This document shows positions 44,891 to 55,372 of a stretch of 55,372 bases of DNA, in pieces. Both the position numbers and the translations under genes were made by a program. Numbering within the stretch: the first letter of the stretch is position 1; the number at the start of each line of letters is the position of its first letter. Under the pieces are notes generated by a model. The model saw nothing but the letters and a program-made list of their open reading frames with translations. It did not search any database and was not told the origin of the DNA. This stretch comes from Ectocarpus siliculosus (taxonomy: Eukaryota > Sar > Phaeophyceae > Ectocarpales > Ectocarpaceae): contig FN649754.1 of the NCBI GenBank assembly GCA_000310025.1, forward strand, positions 329,788 through 385,159, given 5' to 3'.

Positions 44891-45059
44891 GAGAATTTTC
44901 TTGATTGTTTTGGAGAGATGGTAAAGAGGAATTTGGTTTGATGGTTTGTTTTGTTTTGAAGTAAGCAGGACTGCTGACAAGGCGTGCCTTCGTGGTACGG
45001 TCGACTACGGGTCATTTTGGTTTTTCTCGGAGCATGACGATGCATACGAGTAGGGGGGC

Positions 45060-45412
45060 TATTAGATATATTGGGGGTACTCGTAGCATAGTATGACGGT
45101 TGAGATGTCCGGTACGTACGTACGAAAGTAACAGTGATGAGATGCGGAGGGATAGGAACTTTCTACATATATTCCTTGGTTGCGAGAGGTATTTGGTGGA
45201 GATTCAGAGAGATTCGTTGAGTGACAAAGAGTGAAGGCGTGCCCAGATACCGTGAAGGTTTGACGAGCACTGGCACGCCCCCGATGAATACAATACTTTC
45301 CAATACTTTTGCATTACGTTTTCAACACGTTTCCTACCCATCCACGCTCCGCCATGAGCCACCCGCTTTGAGCTCCAACCACAAAGAACCGAGCCACCCG
45401 AATTATCGATCA
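45060..45412 (+). repeat. right LTR
   Basis: Second copy of the 353-bp repeat, followed by the GCCTC target duplication. Confidence 0.9.
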
Positions 45413-45417
45413 GCCTC

Positions 45418-46194
45418 CCTCGTGTACCAACGTGTTGGAGTGATGAGACACGAGTGAGTGAGATCATTGTTGCAGTCCTTATCGTGCCAGCTGGACCGAC
45501 CACACTGCCTGGTCTACCGTGATGACACGGGGTCGTACGCAGAACAAAGAACTAGCCCCCCCCTCGCTCACGCGCTGCTGGCAATGCACACCCACAGAAG
45601 TACTAAATAAATATATACCTACCGTTTATTGTTCCCATTTCTGCACAGCTGCGTGTATACAGCGGTTGCTGGAAACACGCAACTCACACAACGAAGTATC
45701 TATGATACCTCACATCAAACGTACACATCAAACATGCTCTCTTTGCTCTACTCGGCGAGGCGTGTAGAGTAACCCTACGGCAGCATATACATTTGCGGGC
45801 TGTATTTAGAGAAGTTGCTATCGGCGTGAATCTCTTGCTGCTGTGTACCATCACACAGGAACGCGACCTACGTTTTGTATTAGTGCAGGGAATGATTTCC
45901 CACCTGACGCATGCCTCATCGGCACCTTTTTCAACCTTTTTCTTCGTCATGCCTAACGTTCTTCGGATGTGACAACTTTTCTTTCAATCATTGCTCTTCT
46001 CTACCATCTCAGAAAAATCTGTTTGAAATAAACGTCTTTGTGTACAGCGTCTTGCGGCTGGCTGTGGATGCTGAGGAGATGGAGATTTGTTTGGTATTTT
46101 TGAGAGAGAACCTGCAATCGGCGCGAATTTCCTGATGTTTTGCACTCTCACAGCAGTGGCGAATACGAATGAGCGGCGGTTATTTTGTGCTGGG
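45418..46194. other. intergenic stretch, no gene seen
   Basis: No exon could be supported. Part of this stretch (about 45978-46030: attgctcttctctaccatc and agaaaaatctgtttg) resembles 46703-46740 in direct orientation, just outside the hairpin arms. Confidence 0.35.
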
Positions 46195-46640
46195 CCGGGT
46201 GGGGCCGCAAACACGCACCGCTGCCGGGCGTGCTATCTCTGCGACCCGCCGGCATATATCATCCGCAGTCGTCGACGGCGACGCGTCAGCCATTTTCGTC
46301 GGGCCCCAGTGGCGCTGTGGCGCTTATGGGTCTGCCCCGGCAGACAACAAGAAACCTGCAGGCCAGACTAGTCCCATTAATCCCGTCTTCTTGGACGACT
46401 CTGGCAAGAGCGGCAGCACGCACGATGGCGCTCGTGCCAGAGTCGTCAAAGCAGAACACGGGATCAATGGGTCCAGTCTGGCGTGCAGGTTCTTGTTGTC
46501 TGCCGGGGGGGACACCCATAAACGCCACTGGGGCCCGGCGAAAATGGCTGACGCGTCGCCGTCGACGACTGTGGATGGTAAATGCCGGCGGGTGCCGGAG
46601 ACAGCACGCCCGGCAGCGGTTCGTTTGCGGCCCCACCCGG
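46195..46640. repeat. long hairpin (inverted repeat, ~205-bp arms)
   Basis: The left arm 46195-46406 and right arm 46435-46640 are inverted copies, most of their length matching with scattered substitutions and indels. They are separated by a 28-nt loop between gactctggca and tgccagagtc. A transcript would fold into one long stem. Nothing transposase-like is encoded. It may be a foldback element or MITE. Confidence 0.8.
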
Positions 46641-47674
46641 TTTGCTTCTTCCCCGTCATCCCCCACGTTTTTTTGCAAAACGTCTCCAACTTTCTTCCGA
46701 CCATTGCTTGCTGCTCTACCGTGCCAGAAAATCGTTTCTTTGAGGCCAACATCTCCACGACAACGAAACAACGAAAGGCCTTGTAGTTTGCTGATAGCTT
46801 CGGCCGCTGCAGCGATGAATAACACCCAGATCGAGCCTCTTCATGCTTGAATTCAACGGCCAACACCCTAAGGACAACGGCACAGCAACATTATCGTAAA
46901 GCTCTGCTGTGGCATCCTTTGGTATGAAGCTGGCCACACGAAGACCCGACAATTGTGTCAACATAAACTACGCACTTACATCCTCCCATCACCACTCACT
47001 CATCAGGAGTGAGGATGGTGGGGGTCTATGCCCCCCCGCATCCGGAGACCCTGTACTTTCAACAACCCACGGTATTGGTTACTGCGCCTTGCCGCACCTG
47101 CTCATCTTTGAGGTGGTTCTTGTTCCGGTAGAGCAGCTCTCTCTCGCTCTCCCTCTCCCTGGCCTTCTCCTTCATTTGCGACGTGTTCTTCGCCAGCTGG
47201 TGCGTCGGATTCAATCGGAGGTTTCCGTCCGGTCGTGCCCCCGACCGCGGAACCCGATCGCCACAGAAAATAATCCACAGACGATCATCGAGTTCGTTGT
47301 CAGAAATTACGTACCAGTGAATGGTTTCTTGAAAGACATGTATGCGCGACAGTGACATTCTTCTTTAAAAGAGCTACATCGAAGAAATGCGCTTCTCAAT
47401 CACGGCGCCCCAGGTACAAGGAAACCAACAACGATAACACACACACACTCTGTACGAAGCAAGGCACGCACACGACAAACGGTCCCCTTTCGCAAACTAC
47501 ACGAAAACTCTCATCCCTTAATTTTTCGTTCGCCATCCAGCCACCTCGTACCAGAAAAATGGACCAAACATTTCCCAACTTGACGTCTCGTTCCTTCCAC
47601 TCGCATCGCTCCTTCGCCCGCTCCACGGCCTGCGCGGCAGCGCTCACTCAGTTGCCTCACGACTTCCTGCAGCA
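46641..47674. other. unassigned stretch with weak minus-strand coding hints
   Basis: Minus-strand frames at 47358-47059 (including LDDRLWIIFCGDRVPRSG and QLAKNTSQMKEKARERE) and 46964-46716 (FIPKDATAELYDNVAVPLSL) look more like protein than their surroundings. I could not join them to each other or to the EsV-1-7 gene. Confidence 0.3.
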
Positions 47675-49138
47675 TCATCTTGCGTGTGTTATTCTTTGAT
47701 CCTCCCTGGCTCGCCCAGATGACGGGTGTATGGTGCGCCCTGGGTGGCCGCGCCTCTTGCCGACGACGTTGACCATGTTCTCCTTCGCGTGCTGAGAGCA
47801 GAACTCCGCTTTTTTGCTGTCGGCTGTACCAAATGACGGCCGCTTCGTGCACCCCGGGTGACCGCACCTCTTGCCGACGACGTTGACCATGTTTTCCTCC
47901 GCGTGCTGAGAACAGAACTCCGGCTTTTTGCTGCAGGTCGTACCAAATGACGGCCGCTTCGTGCACCCCGGGTGGCCGCATCTCCAGCTGTGCACATTGG
48001 TCATGTCCTGCTTCGCGTGCTGAGAGCAAAACTCCGGCCTCTTGCTGCCGGTCGTACCAAATGACGGCCGCTTCGTGCACCCCGGGTGGCCGCACCTCTT
48101 ACTGTACACATTGATCATGTCCTACTTCGCGTGCTGAGAGCAAAACTCCGCCTTCTTGCTTCCGCTCGTACCAAATGACGGCCGCTTCGTGCACCCCGGG
48201 TGGCCGCACCTCTTACTGTACACATTGATCATGTCCTACTTCGCGTGCTGAGAGCAAAACTCCGGCTTCTTGGTGCCGTCTTTGCCAAACGACGGCAATA
48301 TGGTGCAGCCTGGGTGACCGCACCTCCTGCCAACGACGTTGACCATGTCTTTCTCCGCGTGCTGAGAGCAAAACTCGGGCTCCTTGCTACCAGCTGTACC
48401 AAACAATGGCGTCCTGATGCATCCTAGGTGGCCGCACCTCTTGCTGTGCACATTGATCATGTCTTGCTTCGCGTGCTGAGAGCAAAACTCCGGCCTCTTG
48501 CTGCCGGTCGTACCAAATGACGGCCGCTTCGTGCACCCCGGGTGGCCGCACCTCTTACTGTACACATTGATCATGTCCTACTTCGCGTGCTGAGAGCAAA
48601 ACTCCGCCTTCTTGCTTCCGCTCGTACCAAATGACGGCCGCTTCGTGCACCCCGGGTGGCCGCACCTCTTACTGTGCACATTGATCATGTCCTGCTTCGC
48701 GTGCTGAGAGCAAAGCTCCGGCTTCTTGGTGCCGTCTTTGCCAAACGACGGCAATATGGTGCAGCCTGGGTGACCGCACCTCCTGCCAACGACGTTGACC
48801 ATGTCTTTCTTGGAGTGCTGAGAGCAGAACTCCGCCTTTTTGCTGCCGGCTGTACCGAAGGATGGCTTTTTAGTGCACCCTGGGTGGCAACACCTCTTTT
48901 TGCGAACGTTGATCATCCCTGGCTTCGCATGCTGAGAGCAGAACTCCGGCCTCATGCTGCCGGTTTTACCAAATGACGGCTGAGTGTTGCAGCCGTCCTC
49001 CTGGCAGCACCATCGTCCCTGTCCATGGCCTCTGGCGGTCGTACGCGTTGACTGCAGAAAGCGGTTCAAAGCATGATCGAGCAGAACCCACGTTCCGTAT
49101 TGAACAGGCGTTATTCTGAACAAGTATACGAGTGACAC
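47675..49138 (-). CDS. EsV-1-7 repeat protein, tandem array with in-frame TAG codons
   Basis: The domain is C-x4-C-x16-C-x2-H, named after a gene of the Ectocarpus virus EsV-1. It is greatly expanded in brown algae; IMMEDIATE UPRIGHT, a developmental regulator, carries it. One minus-strand frame holds 11 intact units of 38 residues (114 bp) and a decayed twelfth. A typical unit is CGHPGCTKRPSFG, then PEFCSQHA. TAG codons at 48578-48580, 48236-48238 and 48122-48124 interrupt the frame, each where other units have CAG (AK-Q-DM). Termination at the first gives about four units. There is no in-frame ATG upstream of the first unit. An acceptor-like tttctgcag at about 49056 suggests an earlier 5' exon that I did not find. 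Function is unknown; the cysteine/histidine pattern suggests metal binding. Confidence 0.85.
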
Positions 49139-50944
49139 GTGGCAGCAGCGAAAGCCAATTCAACACTCCATGGTGTGACTCCACGAAGAGGTGCCTTTTC
49201 CTCGTTTCTATATGTGTTCAGAGTTGTCCTTCAAACCCTGGTCTTTAATCCGGAGGATAAGCTTGCGGTGTTCAACTGCCAACATGTACAGTGCGTGTTT
49301 CGTCAACTCCGCGTTCTGCACTGTCCAAGCTTACGGGAGACAGCAGTTTGATGCTGAAAACAACAAATTGCCCCGTACGGGAGAACGTCACCGACAACGC
49401 CCCTGATGGCCGCCCTCGGGTTGTTCTGCCTTTGGTCTGTATTGCGGTCGGCGCTTCAAGCGCGGTTTTCTCCACGAGACGCTGGCTTTGGGCTTCAGAC
49501 AGAAGGTTTCAACCTAACGCCAAAAGTAATATACACTCCTGGACAGACGGGGCTGACTGAACGTGAATTTTGGGGAGATCCTGCCTCCCTACATTAAGTC
49601 CACTCGAAACATACCCTGTTCCCTTCGCACAAATAAATCCGGGCGAAATCGAAAAATAACTGCTTCGCTGCCCGCACCGAGACGCGGAGTGGGTTCGCTG
49701 TTTCGAGTCGGCCATCAGGTAGAGCGATCAACGGGAGCTTGAATGGGCCAAGTTGGTATCAAACACGTTTTCGTGCGGTTCCAATCGGTCGCGTTCACCA
49801 TAGGAACCAGGTTCCTCGAATGAAAAAGGGACGGTTCAACGCCGCCGAAGCGTGTGAGCACCGCTTCAAAGGAGAGAGTACTCGCGGGGCCAGTTTCAGC
49901 CTTCGAAGGCGTTTTGTTCCAAAGGAAGATGTTGTTGCCAAAAAGAAGGAGTTGGAGTTAACGATATGTCGTCGGCAGCACTCGACATGAAGGGGTCTAA
50001 ATGAAGGCCAAACTTTCCAATAAACTGTAACCGAAACGTCTAGACTGGTGCCAGAATAGATGGGACGAACACACAAAAACACATTAGCAGTAACTCTCCA
50101 CCTAGTAGCACAACCAACCCCCCTCCCCCTCACAAACTCGTGCCCGCCAGCCCTACGACTTGCATCTCAGCCAACAAGCAATACCATGTCACAAAATCAA
50201 TCCCCAAAACAGAGCTTCGCCGGTTGCTGCGGCCGATGTCCGCACGCAGCCGGGCGCACCAAAATTACCCCCCCACACACACACAGACATCCACGGCACC
50301 CCTACGGCTCACGGCTCTGACACCACGCAACCATGCCACATAATCAATGCCAAACACAGGCTTAGGGCTGTGGCCGGTATCCGCGCGGCCGCGGACTTGT
50401 TGCGATACTACCAAAAACATATTTGGGACTCAATCGCCCTCGAAAGACGTTTGGGAGGCTTACAACCATGTAGAATAATAGAGGGATCTTAACGCAACAA
50501 CATAAATAGTCCTTCAGTCGCAGGCTTTCTCTCAGGCTGCTGTGCTGCGTGTCGGGCAGTAGTTGCTTCTCTATCTAAAGCTCCGACAGAGCAGTACTCG
50601 CGATTCACTTGAAACTGCAGCGTACTCCTTCCCTCTCATGCATTTCTTTTCCCGTCTTCAGTCCGCGTCACTCCCACCCCCTCAGCGGAAACCGGTTCAA
50701 CAATGTTGGCAAGAACGTTTGTTTTTCCCGTCGGTATTGCACGTGATTCAACGGTCTTTACACACCACGACCACCCACGCACACTCATACGCGCCTACCG
50801 GGCTTACATTGCGGTACATGCATCCGTATCGGCCTTGTACGCCGGCACAGAGGACGTATTGTTATTGCCACGCTAATAACGAATCCCTAACGCAATGCTT
50901 TCTCACCAGGGAGAACAACTAAATTACTGCCATCATATTTTGTA
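49139..50944. other. intergenic stretch, no gene seen
   Basis: No exon was supportable. Short copies related to the next minisatellite unit appear near 50185 (accatgtcacaaaatcaatc) and 50330 (accatgccacataatcaatg). Confidence 0.35.
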
Positions 50945-51400
50945 ATGCCACACATCAACCCCATGAAGCAATGCTTCCCCAAAGGCCAAGCGGACAATAT
51001 TGCTGTTGCTACTATGTCAGTATTGTTGCCATGCCGCGATGTAAGGAGGACAGCAACAACAACAACAACAACCAACAACAATATTCAATCCCTAAAGCAA
51101 AGGTTCCCCAGCGGCAACCGCACAAAAACTACAAGAGAACAATATTTTTCACCATGTTGTTGTTGTTGTCTTCACATTGAAAACCGTTCCGATCTCTCTC
51201 TACCCATCACCATGCCACAATTCAACCCCACGAAGCAAAGCTTCCCCAGCGGCAACCGCACAAAAACTACAAGAGAACGATATTTTTCACCATGCCACAA
51301 TTCAACCCCACGAAGCAAAGCTTCCCAAGCGGCAACCGGACAAAAACTGCAAGAGAACAATACTTTCACCATGCCACAATTCAATCCCTAAAGCAAAGCT
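50945..51400. repeat. minisatellite, ~80-bp units
   Basis: Units contain accatgccacaattcaaccc, cgaagcaaagcttcccc and gcggcaaccg, then acaaaaactacaagagaac. Copies start at about 50943 (diverged), 51085, 51208, 51290 and 51368. The 148-residue plus frame here is a translation of the repeat, not evidence of a gene. Confidence 0.8.
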
Positions 51401-52254
51401 TTCCCGGTGACCGCCGCCGGCACCGGCGCGGCCGCCCGCATGGGGAACCGTATCCTCTGGGACAGCATGTACGACAAGTCCGGCAAGCCTGCAAGTCTCG
51501 CCTGGGCTTCGGTAGAAAGCGGCCCCTGCAAAACGAAACAAATCACACAGACAGGGACAGGACAAAACGGCGTTAAGGCCAAGGCGGCAGAGAGCGGTTG
51601 CTGCATAACAAAACAAATCACGGACGGAGAAATGGGAACTCGACGTTTATGCCCAGTACAAACGGCAGCAGAGATGCGCTGCCCGCATAAATTTATCTAA
51701 AACAAATCACAGAAGCGACGCAAGAGTATAAATTCAAGCCCAATTTAGTGTTGCTTAACAAGGCTCGAAAAATCTGTATAAGAAAAATGTAAATCGACGT
51801 TTGATTGGCGGAAGACAAACTCGAAAACCCTTATCTGGGTCCAGCAGGGCACTAATTTGATGTCCACAACAATAAAAAAACTCCCGGGAACTTCTATTTT
51901 CAAAGTCAAGAATGTTCAAAATTAAACTATTTTTGTCCTCGGCCAACGGAGCCGATTAATCCTCTTTTCGATCATCGTTAAGCCACGGCCGACTTATGGG
52001 CAAGGTGGGATGGCGAGCGCGAGCGCGGAAGGGGGGGGTTCTGGCGGTGCACACTTTCCACAGCCATCTTCTCTCCCTCTCACCATTGGCCGTGACGCCT
52101 ACCTTCCGCAAAGCAAGCTCGACATGTCCCACCCAAGCCAAACATAACGCAAGAACAATGCAACTAAACGAACACCCGATCGGGGGTCGCTTGCTTGAGG
52201 AGGAAGAGCATTTGTATACCTACGTCTCTCCTTGGCCCTTCCCCGCACCATACA
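51401..52254. other. stretch with one possible plus-strand exon
   Basis: From about 51408 to 51490 a plus frame has very high GC at third positions (TAAGTGAAARMGNRILWDSM, then YDKSGK). That is typical of exons in this window, but no splice-matched partner was found. 51700-52000 is AT-rich with no gene seen. Confidence 0.3.
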
Positions 52255-55200
52255 TCAAGAACGCACCAAAAAGAAGCCATTCTCTCTCACCATGGGCCGC
52301 GACGATCGCCTCCCGCCCCCTCTTAACCTAGCGGCGCGAAGCAAGTCTGAGACCTCCACGCTCCCGACGCGTCCCCTTTCTCCCCCACCGTAACCGCCGC
52401 CACCGCCGCTGTTAGATTCCCCTACGGGGTGGTCACGGTCACCACGACTACCACTACTAGCAACAAGAGCCCCGGCCGAGAAGGCCCCGAATGATTCGGC
52501 GTCAACCCGGTCGCCTTCCTCAGGATGCTGTGAGGGGCCTGCCGGCGTGGTGCTGGCGATGCCGAAGCCGGCCAGGGCTTGGCTGTAGCGCGAGGAAACC
52601 GGCCGGCACCGGGGGGAAAGGGCGTGTGGGGGGGGGAGGGGGGGAACGAGAGAGAGGTCGATGCCGGGTCCAGGAGGTACAAGACGTGTTTCTCTACAGG
52701 CGTTCATCGCCATTTTGCGCTAAATCTCTTGAAAAAGTCCCCGCTCTCCTATGTACAGCAGTACATACACGGCAACGAATAACCCTGCAACAACGCCGAC
52801 AAACAAAAAAGCAACACATCGTTGACAGAACCACCAACGACATCCACACCAAAAACACAACAGCAGCAACACCAACCACAACCAGCTCTCACCTGACCAG
52901 GTCCAACGGCTTGCCAGACTGCACCCCCTCCCCTCCCACAGGAGACGCCCCTGCGGCGCCCCCAGGCAAAGGCGACAGACGACCCTCGCTCCCATCGCCA
53001 CCGCCACCGCCACCGCCCCCCTTCGCCGGTGCCCCCATTAAAAAGTCCAGGTTCCACGTCGATGTTTCCGTCGGGGGGGGCGGCGGCGAGGACGGCGACC
53101 TCTCAGCGGCAGCGGCGGCAGCGGGGCGGGTTGGCTCCAACAGCGTTGGCTGCGGCGCCGGGGGCGGGCTCGCGAGAGGTGCAGGGGCGGCCGGTGGCGC
53201 CGACTGGAAGGTGTCGAAAGGGTCATCGCTCCAGTCTCCGTCGTCGCCGTCATCTGCATCTCCGCTAACAGCAACAACACCACCGCCACCATCACTGTCG
53301 GGTGGAGGCGGTGGCGACTGGAAGGTTTCGAAGGCGTCATCGCTGCAATCGCCGCCGTCGCCGCCGCCACCGCCGTCTCCATCATCCGCACCTCCGCCAT
53401 TACCATCCCCACCATCGCTAGGAGGGGGTGGCGCGCCATCACCTACGCCGTCGTGAGCGCTGTCCGTGCCACTCGCTCCGCCTGCCGCGGGCGGGGTCAG
53501 GGGCACCCGCGGGGGTGAATGTCGAGGCATCTCGGGGGTCGGCGCCGCGGCCGCTTCCCCCCAGACGAAGTCATCGTCTTCTTCGCCGTCGAAGGCCGGC
53601 GGGTCGCCAGAAGGCGTCGTCGGCGCTGGGAACGACGCGAACCCTGCCTGAGCAGGTTCCACCGCTGCCGCCGCCGCCGCCACCGCCGGGCTGTCCACGC
53701 TCTCGGCTAACGCCTGATCCGCCACCGCCACGGCATCACCGCTGGGACCTTCCTTCCTTGTTGCCGTCGGGCTGCTCGCTCCCGCGGCCGTGCTCAATTT
53801 CGGGGGCCCCGGGGGGGGGGAGGATGACGGGGAAACCACCCGCGGGCCCCCCGCCGCCGACGCCGCCGCCGCCGTCGCGCCCGGCCTGGGAAAGACCGCT
53901 CGCGGGGCTCTCGACGGCGACACAACACGAGAACTCGCCGTTGTTGTTGCCGCTCTTGGTGGCGACAGAGGCACGGGTGGGGGGGGCAATGATGATGCCG
54001 GCCGCGTCGCCAGCGCTGCCGCCGCCGGCGGGTGGTCTGCAGACGGCGGAGGCGGCTGCGAGCGAGGCCGCGACGGGGTCACTGGTGCCGACGTTCCTCC
54101 TCGCGCCCCGGAGGTGAAACTGCCACGCCCGCTTGAACGCCTGCCGCGGTGGTCGAAACCGTCGGCGTCGTCGGCGTCCCCCAATGGCGACGCGTCTGGC
54201 ACCGGGCGGATGCCCCTCAGGATGCATTGAGCCGCCCAGTGGTGCAGCCGGGCAGGCGGCCGGCTTCGGTAGGGGTGTGCGTGGCGCTGTATGGGAGCAG
54301 GACGGGTGCGTTGAGGAGGTTGGCAGATAGGAGCGAGATAGGGAGAGGGGTCATTCGAAGCCATAAGCATCATCACTTCTGCGGCGATATTTAGTATGGC
54401 GTAGAATGCACAGCAGTCACCGCTGGGAACAACAAAGACAACAGTCACAACATTGACAACAGCAACAACATAACAACAACGACAGCATCATCAACAGTAA
54501 CAACGACAACAACAGCAACCGCAACAGTAACAATAACCCACAACTACGACGACAATATCAACCTCTAAACAGGCGCTCACCAACAAGGGCGCCAGATCGA
54601 CCCGAGAGTCAACTGAGCCCTCCTCCCCCTTCGCGCCGCCGCCCAACGACGGAGCCCCTCGCGAAACGACCCCCATTGAAGTACTCAGTTCCGCGGAGCC
54701 CCCTCTGTCGAAGGCCTCGTCAAACACGGTCACCATAATCGCCAGCAACGAGGGTCTCTGCAGAAAGTACAATACCAAGTAGCACGGATAAGCGTTTGAT
54801 GCGGGGGTAAGGACGCGGAGATTCTCCGGGAGGCAGGAACGACCAGGGCTATCCCCGCATGCCATGGGACTGGGTGGTTCAAGGAGAAGTAGAACCCCGT
54901 TCGAACGCATACGTGAGGTTTACAATACCACGTCGTCTTGGGAACAGCACGACCGAAAAAACTCCGATCGATCGATAACTCCAACCATACCCACTGGTGC
55001 ATCTAGTTCAAGACATGCCACAGGCCGACGTAGGACGAAAAACAAAATTATTTGCCACGACGACAGTCGCTGCCGTCTGCCGTGCCCCCTTGCAACCAGG
55101 ACGTCGATATATACAACCTTGCGATACAAACGGACCCTTTGCTAACAATTCCGCGGACCCCCCCCCCCCCGGTCCCACCACCACTACCGCTCACCTCGCC

Positions 55201-55372
55201 TCTTACCCCCGCCGCCCCGTTCACGTACGCCGACATCGCACTCGCCGCCGCCTTCGTACCACCGCCTCTACCCCCCGCGGTCGCCGACGCGCTCTCCTCC
55301 CCCCGCACGCCAACGGCCGGCGCAGCGCTCTCGGGCGGCGGCGTGGGGGGAGCGGCAACACACTGGGTCCCC
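52255..55372 (-). CDS. low-complexity protein with DPF/acidic-Phe motifs, adaptor-like, 5'-partial
   Basis: Four minus-strand exons join in phase: from the right edge to 55195, 54757-54581, 54286-52893 (1394 bp) and 52582-52255 with the stop. The apparent stop after DLVR at 52889 is a GTGAGA donor, and the next exon continues SQALAGFGIAS. The N-terminal visible part has helical stretches (RPSLLAIMVTVFDEAFDRGG; ARLHHWAAQCILRGIRP). The long exon is Pro/Ser/Ala/Gly/Asp-rich and holds two related acidic-aromatic motifs, DDAFETFQS and WSDDPFDTFQS, plus DDDFVWGE and NLDFLMGAP. Such DPF and acidic-Phe motifs bind clathrin-adaptor appendages in endocytic proteins. That function is inferred; no ENTH, ANTH or VHS domain was recognised. 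The 5' end lies beyond the window. Confidence 0.68.

Larger units (their letters stand above)
43626..45412. mobile_element. short non-autonomous LTR element (TRIM-like)
   Basis: Two 353-bp direct repeats (43626-43978 and 45060-45412) read as identical. They begin TATTAGAT and end ATCGATCA. A 5-bp target duplication GCCTC flanks the element (43621-43625 and 45413-45417). A purine-rich gagtagggggg precedes the right LTR. The interior is only 1081 bp, with one Gln/Glu/Arg-rich coiled-coil frame and a minisatellite but no pol. It must rely on enzymes from another element. The purine tract suggests a plus-strand orientation. Confidence 0.9.

Noticed and set aside
43626-45412. CRISPR-like repeat array at 44465-44890
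   Set aside because: The units are contiguous without unique spacers, lie inside an LTR element, and the genome is eukaryotic.
47689-48976. Plus-strand and alternative-frame readings across the EsV-1-7 array
   Set aside because: They are shadows of the tandem repeat. Only the minus frame carries the conserved C-x4-C-x16-C-x2-H spacing.
47675-49138. An integrated algal virus (EsV-1 provirus)
   Set aside because: Only the EsV-1-7 domain is present. That family is widespread in brown-algal nuclear genomes, and no other viral gene is seen nearby.
50945-51391. 148-residue repetitive protein
   Set aside because: It is a minisatellite translation. Units vary in length and shift frame between copies.
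52889-54448. Single-exon 519-residue gene ending at 52889
   Set aside because: The end coincides with a GTGAGA donor, and the next exon continues in the same phase. The start lies past a consensus acceptor at 54286.

Overview
The window is nuclear DNA of a eukaryote, and most likely of a brown alga (Ectocarpus-like). This rests on a tandem EsV-1-7 cysteine-motif gene, leucine-rich repeats each carried by one 72-nt exon, many short exons between long GT-AG introns, GC-rich coding exons, and abundant interspersed repeats and retroelements. No prokaryotic gene layout is present. Most long open frames are intronic or low-complexity shadows. I rebuilt genes by joining exons whose splice sites and reading phases agree.

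Left part (1-20.8 kb). An unrecognised serine-rich gene lies on the minus strand (exons at about 6.7-6.4, 5.6-5.2 and 0.47-0.34 kb) and may continue past the left edge. Next is a complete eight-exon acyl-protein thioesterase gene (minus, 14938-8489, 240 aa). It is head-to-head, across 634 bp, with a four-exon TALE homeodomain transcription factor (plus, 15573-19342, 613 aa). Two duplicated copies of the homeobox recognition-helix exon sit in the last intron of the homeobox gene. Two weak terminal-exon candidates converge at 20.1-20.8 kb.

Centre (22.1-35.9 kb). One large minus-strand gene (start codon 35854, stop 22128) joins an N-terminal LRR receptor region, transmembrane segments and a KAP-family P-loop NTPase. 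Its LRR exons form a 72-nt cassette array in a uniform phase, and copies in various states of decay lie between them on the opposite strand. An intron near the 3' end holds a young LTR retrotransposon (24031-27398) with 365-bp LTRs, a 5-bp target duplication, a gag gene with a frameshift and no pol.

Right part (35.9-55.4 kb). This is repeat-rich. It holds a long-inverted-repeat element (38.1-39.4 kb), a weak minus-strand gene candidate (40.6-41.7 kb), and a second short LTR element (43626-45412) with a minisatellite that appears to derive from its own reading frame. Further right are a ~205-bp-arm hairpin (46.2-46.6 kb), an EsV-1-7 repeat gene (minus, 49.1-47.7 kb) whose frame is cut by three TAG codons at the same repeat position, a minisatellite (50.9-51.4 kb), and the 3' part of a minus-strand gene with endocytic-adaptor-like DPF/acidic-phenylalanine motifs that runs off the right edge.
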